Source of the DNA: Leptospira ellisii
GTDB taxonomy: Bacteria > Spirochaetota > Leptospiria > Leptospirales > Leptospiraceae
DNA: 5,620 bases
Reading direction: 5' to 3'
NCBI RefSeq assembly: GCF_002811955.1
Contig: NZ_NPEF01000237.1
Span: 1-5,620 of the forward strand
Shown: positions 1 to 5,620 of the stretch, in pieces
Layout of the letters: each line of letters opens with the position of its first letter
Position numbering within the stretch: position 1 is the stretch's first letter
Position numbers and translations under genes: made by a program
The notes under the pieces: model-generated
Seen by the model: the letters and a program-made list of their open reading frames with translations, nothing else
Databases searched by the model: none
What the model was told of the DNA's origin: nothing

Positions 1-12
1 ACTTTCAAACAC
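1..12 (-). CDS. Possible start of a further gene, cut off by the window edge
   Basis: Only four codons (GTG TTT GAA AGT) lie inside the window, so no product can be named. The case for a gene is the ribosome binding site: on the minus strand a GGAGGG stretch (positions 18-23) sits 6 bases ahead of the GTG, which is near-ideal spacing. It lies on the same strand and 60 bases beyond the stop of the 70-residue gene, so it would continue the same co-directional cluster. The short intervening stretch has no convincing terminator. A GTG start plus a strong Shine-Dalgarno can occur by chance, and the frame cannot be followed. Confidence 0.35.
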
Positions 13-72
13 TGAGTCCCTCCGGCGATATCGAAACTACAACCGAAAACGGCCCCGATATTTGAATCGAAA

Positions 73-285
73 TTACGCGTTGAGATCGCTCAGATATCCC
101 CTGCGGACGGCTTGATCGTCCGTGTTCACTCCCACCTTGGCGATGTTACGTGCTCCGGAGTTCACCTGTTCCAGATCGGAAAGCGGATGCAGACGATCGG
201 GCATATTACGGATGGTAAATTCGGACTTGGAAAACTGTCTTGCTCCGGTCGAACTTTGAAGAGCATAGTTGATTTCTTTCATCAT
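73..285 (-). CDS. Small hypothetical protein, 70 residues
   Basis: I do not recognise this protein. It begins MMKEINYALQ and ends GYLSDLNA. It has no Cys or Trp, no signal peptide and no membrane segment, and is mildly polar throughout, which fits a small soluble cytoplasmic protein. An AAAGGA Shine-Dalgarno (positions 296-301) lies 10 bases ahead of the first of two consecutive ATGs, so the first ATG at 285 is preferred over the second at 282. It follows the 254-residue gene on the same strand after a 61-base gap that contains a possible weak promoter. Short length makes chance a concern, but the ribosome binding site, strand and position support a real gene. A vague likeness of ARNIAKVGVNTDD to the NIAN-type motif of flagellar rod proteins is too weak to use. 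Confidence 0.6.
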   Translation of the reverse strand: MMKEINYALQSSTGARQFSKSEFTIRNMPDRLHPLSDLEQVNSGARNIAKVGVNTDDQAVRRGYLSDLNA

Positions 286-308
286 GGCTGCGAATTCCTT
301 TTTTCTTT

Positions 309-338
309 ATTAGAGGAACGAATTGACCTCTTTGTAAA
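309..338 (-). promoter_or_regulatory. Possible sigma70-type promoter ahead of the 70-residue gene
   Basis: On the minus strand TTTACA (333-338) and TCTAAT (309-314) are separated by 18 bases. Each differs from the consensus hexamer at one base, but the -10 mismatch is at the normally conserved second position, which weakens the call. A transcript from here would have a leader of roughly 15 to 20 bases containing the AAAGGA ribosome binding site. This could give the small gene expression independent of the upstream operon. Read-through from the operon is an equally good explanation. Confidence 0.25.
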
Positions 339-346
339 GCGGAATT

Positions 347-1735
<1,389 letters not shown>

Positions 1736-1739
<4 letters not shown>

Positions 1740-3202
1740 TTTCGATCCGATCGGAACTCGAGGCGGACGGGAATTCCCTGAAATCCGTATGTTTCGGTGA
1801 GTTTCTTTTTCAAAAAGGAGACCAGGTTGGATTTGAAATACTCCACGTGATTTACGAATAGGATCAGATGGAACGGGGAAGCGGACACTTGCGTGCAGTA
1901 CAACATCTTCGGAGGCTGATGAGCCGAAAAGGAACGGGCCGCGGTCCCCATCCAGGCGCGCAGATTTTTGTTCAATTCGGAAGTGCTCACCTTACGTTTG
2001 GATCGGGACGCGAGATCGAAGGAGAGATCCAGAAGTTTTTTTACCCTGAGCTTTTCGGTGGCGCTGATCGTAATGATGGGTACTTCGTTTAACAACGGAA
2101 ATCGGGAATATAACTTCCGCTTATATTCCTGGAAGGTTTTGGCGGTTTTGTCGTCGATCGTGTACCATTTGTTGACGGCGATCAAAAACGGTTTGCCCTT
2201 TTCCTGAAGAAGGGAGGTGATCTTTTTGTCGAAATCCCCGAATCCTTTTTTGGCGTCCAAAAGGTGTACGATCAAATCGCTGGATTCGATCGCCTTTAAG
2301 GTTCTTTGATAAGAATAGAACTCCAAAGCCTCGGCGGATTTGCTTCCCTTTCTTATCCCCGCCGTATCCGTCAAAAGAAGTCTGTGTTCCCCGAATTCGA
2401 GAAGCGTATCCACGGAATCGCGGGTCGTTCCGGCCACTTCGCTGACCACCGCGCGTTCGTAACCGCAGATCGCGTTCAAAAGACTGGATTTTCCGGAGTT
2501 CGGTTTTCCGACGATGGCCAGTTTGAATTCGTATTCCTCTTCGGCGACCGGCAGCGCGGGAGCGTCCTTGTTCTTGGAGGAGGATATCTTTTCGATCCAG
2601 ACCTTTCCCGGTTTAGAACTTAAGAAAAACTTAATTTTCTCAAGTAAAAGCCCGAGGTTTTTCCTTCCGAGCGCGGATATGGGAAGCACTTCCGTAAGTC
2701 CCATCCTGTAGAATTCCTCCAGATCGAATTCGTCCAGTTCCTTATCCGCCTTGTTGACGCAGTATAGGATCGGCTTGTCCGCTACGGCGGGTTCCCGTCT
2801 CAGATAATCGAGAAGACCGTGGTCGGCGGGGGTGATCAGATTCTTATCCAATAGGAACACCACCACGTCGGATTCCTTCAGTTGTCTATAAGCGGTTTCT
2901 AATATGGATTGGGAAAGGGAATCCGGATTTTCTATGTCCAGACCGGGAGTGTCGCAGAGATAAAAATCGAGATCCTTCTCCTCCTGATAAATCCTCGCGG
3001 AAAGAACGTCGCGTGTAACTCCGGGATAATCCTCGGTGATCGCCAATTTCTTTTTGATGAGTGCGTTGAAGAGCGTGGACTTTCCCACGTTCTGTCTTCC
3101 CACGATGGAAACGACCGGAATCCTGTCCCCGGCGTTCTTACGGGGGGCTTTGATTTTCGTTTCCTCTGATTCTTCGTTTCTTTTTTTTACGGCCTTTGCC
3201 AT
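1736..3202 (-). CDS. der: Ribosome-assembly GTPase Der (EngA), two tandem G domains
   Basis: Der is an essential GTPase with two G domains and a C-terminal KH-like domain that helps mature the 50S subunit. The protein has 488 residues, at the long end of the usual range, with a Lys/Glu-rich N-terminal extension of about 28 residues. G domain 1 shows the P-loop GRQNVGKS (35-42; Gln where Pro is common), PGVTRD (60-65), DTPGL (84-88) and NKAD (150-153). G domain 2 shows GKPNSGKS (232-239), AGTTRD (257-262), DTAGI (279-283) and NKWY (344-347), where the expected Asp of NKxD is Tyr. The KH-like region (about 400-484) keeps the [11 protein letters not shown] and [12 protein letters not shown] blocks. 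The ATG at 3202 lies 16 bases after the smpB stop, with only a weak UUAGG-type ribosome binding site. A run of eight A falls in codons 5 to 7. The stop overlaps the plsY start. Confidence 0.97.
2618..2645 (-). repeat. 11-bp AT-rich inverted repeat inside der
   Basis: On the coding strand ACTTGAGAAAA (2635-2645) can pair with TTTTCTTAAGT (2618-2628) around a 6-base loop, giving 10 Watson-Crick pairs and one G-U in RNA. It encodes residues 187-195, at the end of G domain 1 just before the linker to G domain 2. The codons here (CTT, TTA, CTT, AAA, ATT, TTT, TTA) are clearly more AT-rich than the surrounding gene. There is no U tract after it, so it does not look like a terminator. Confidence 0.5.
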
Positions 3203-3218
3203 CGGTTTGCCTAAACGA

Positions 3219-3704
<486 letters not shown>

Positions 3705-3842
3705 GATATTTTTGCGTCGTTTCGAGCGTACGGGTTCCGATTTTCGCGGCGATCCGATTCCGGTTTCGATCCCCACGGTCGTTCGGCGGGAATGGAAGGG
3801 GAGTAAATCCAGTTTTTTGAATAAAGAGCTAGGGCCAAGTGA

Positions 3843-3858
3843 AAAACGGTCCCGTTTT
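3843..3858 (-). repeat. Hairpin in the smpB leader
   Basis: AAAACG (minus strand 3853-3858) pairs with CGTTTT (3843-3848) around a 4-base GGAC loop, and a fifth T follows the 3' arm. It starts 10 bases downstream of the main terminator's U tract. It could be a weak second terminator for the VWA transcript or a leader structure. The stem is mostly A-U, so it would be weak alone. Confidence 0.35.
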
Positions 3859-3867
3859 CCTAGGGCG

Positions 3868-3890
3868 AAAAACCCCGAAAATCATCGGGG
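3868..3890 (-). terminator. Intrinsic terminator after the VWA gene
   Basis: On the minus strand CCCCGA (3885-3890) pairs with TCGGGG (3873-3878) around a 6-base TGATTT loop, and five T residues follow immediately (3868-3872). This is the standard GC-rich stem plus U tract of a Rho-independent terminator. It lies about 107 bases past the stop of the VWA gene and separates that unit from the smpB cluster. Confidence 0.75.
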
Positions 3891-3893
3891 CAT

Positions 3894-3918
3894 TTCCGGA
3901 GGGAATCGCAATCCGGAA
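3894..3918. repeat. Perfect 7-bp inverted repeat next to the terminator
   Basis: TTCCGGA (3894-3900) and TCCGGAA (3912-3918) are perfect inverted copies around an 11-base spacer. It sits three bases upstream of the terminator stem in the minus-strand transcript. With no U tract of its own it may protect the mRNA 3' end, help termination, or be a protein-binding dyad. Confidence 0.45.
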
Positions 3919-3996
3919 TTCTTTGATCTCCCGCAAACGGACGTTGTTTTCTCCCGGGATTCGTTTTGTTGAAAACGCGCCCTGGAATCGATCGGA

Positions 3997-5620
<1,624 letters not shown>

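Larger units (their letters stand above)
3705..3996. other. Intergenic stretch between the VWA gene and smpB
   Basis: These 292 bases hold the end of one transcription unit and the leader of the next. In the minus-strand reading direction there is a TCCCGGGA palindrome (3952-3959), a perfect 7-bp hairpin (3894-3918), an intrinsic terminator (3868-3890), a 6-bp AT-based hairpin (3843-3858), and a sequence of about 140 bases up to the smpB ATG. A 7-base direct repeat (CTAGGGC on the plus strand at 3829-3835 and 3860-3866) flanks the AT-based hairpin. The smpB promoter must lie here or upstream, but I could not find hexamers with acceptable spacing. I see no tRNA, tmRNA or small gene. Confidence 0.6.

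Noticed and set aside
1..72. Terminator between the 70-residue gene and the left edge
   Set aside because: Only a 3-bp CCG/CGG stem with a T4 loop is visible and no U tract follows it.
73..285. Flagellar rod-like motif in the 70-residue protein
   Set aside because: The likeness to the NIAN-type motif covers only a few residues and the rest of the protein does not match rod or hook proteins.
3705..3776. 24-residue N-terminal extension of SmpB from a GTG at 3776
   Set aside because: No ribosome binding site, no resemblance to SmpB family N-termini, and the 161-residue form already has the normal length.
3790..3840. smpB promoter
   Set aside because: TTTATT and TTTTCA-like hexamers are present on the minus strand, but none pair at 16-18 base spacing with conserved positions intact.
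3705..3996. tmRNA (ssrA) or a tRNA next to smpB
   Set aside because: A GGTTTCGATCC stretch near 3761-3771 (plus strand) looks like a T-loop, but the flanking bases do not form the arm, no acceptor stem or CCA is seen, and the gap is too short for a full tmRNA with its tag frame.

Overview
The window looks like chromosomal DNA from a spirochaete of the genus Leptospira. This rests on the recognisable SmpB, Der (EngA) and PlsY proteins, the order smpB-der-plsY followed by lineage-specific hypothetical genes, and the character of the SmpB N-terminus. Base composition looks close to balanced by eye (not counted), which would be high for the pathogen L. interrogans and fits one of the more GC-rich Leptospira species. 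The genus call is from recall of protein sequences and the species is not resolved.

All supported genes lie on the minus strand, so transcription runs from high to low coordinates. At the upstream end (5620 to 3997) is a CDS for a von Willebrand factor A (VWA) protein of the CobT/NorD-like type. Its frame is still open at the window edge, so its true start is probably outside. It is followed by a 292-base intergenic stretch with a good intrinsic terminator (3868-3890), a second perfect hairpin just before it, and the leader of the next unit. Then comes a tightly packed cluster: smpB (ribosome rescue), a 16-base gap, der (ribosome-assembly GTPase), an ATGA stop/start overlap, plsY (membrane glycerol-3-phosphate acyltransferase), a 26-base overlap, and a 254-residue protein of unknown function starting with GTG. 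A 61-base gap with a possible weak promoter leads to a 70-residue small protein. After a further 60 bases, a well-placed Shine-Dalgarno and GTG at the left edge suggest another gene that runs out of the window.

The cluster reads as a housekeeping operon joining translation quality control, 50S assembly and phospholipid synthesis, with two genus-level unknowns at its tail. I see no mobile element, CRISPR array, tRNA, rRNA or tmRNA. No clearly new multi-gene system is present. The most notable points are a Tyr in place of the guanine-specificity Asp in the second GTPase domain of Der (NKWY rather than NKWD), an apparently degenerate metal site in the VWA protein, an 11-bp AT-rich hairpin inside der at the domain boundary, and the tandem hairpins between the two transcription units.
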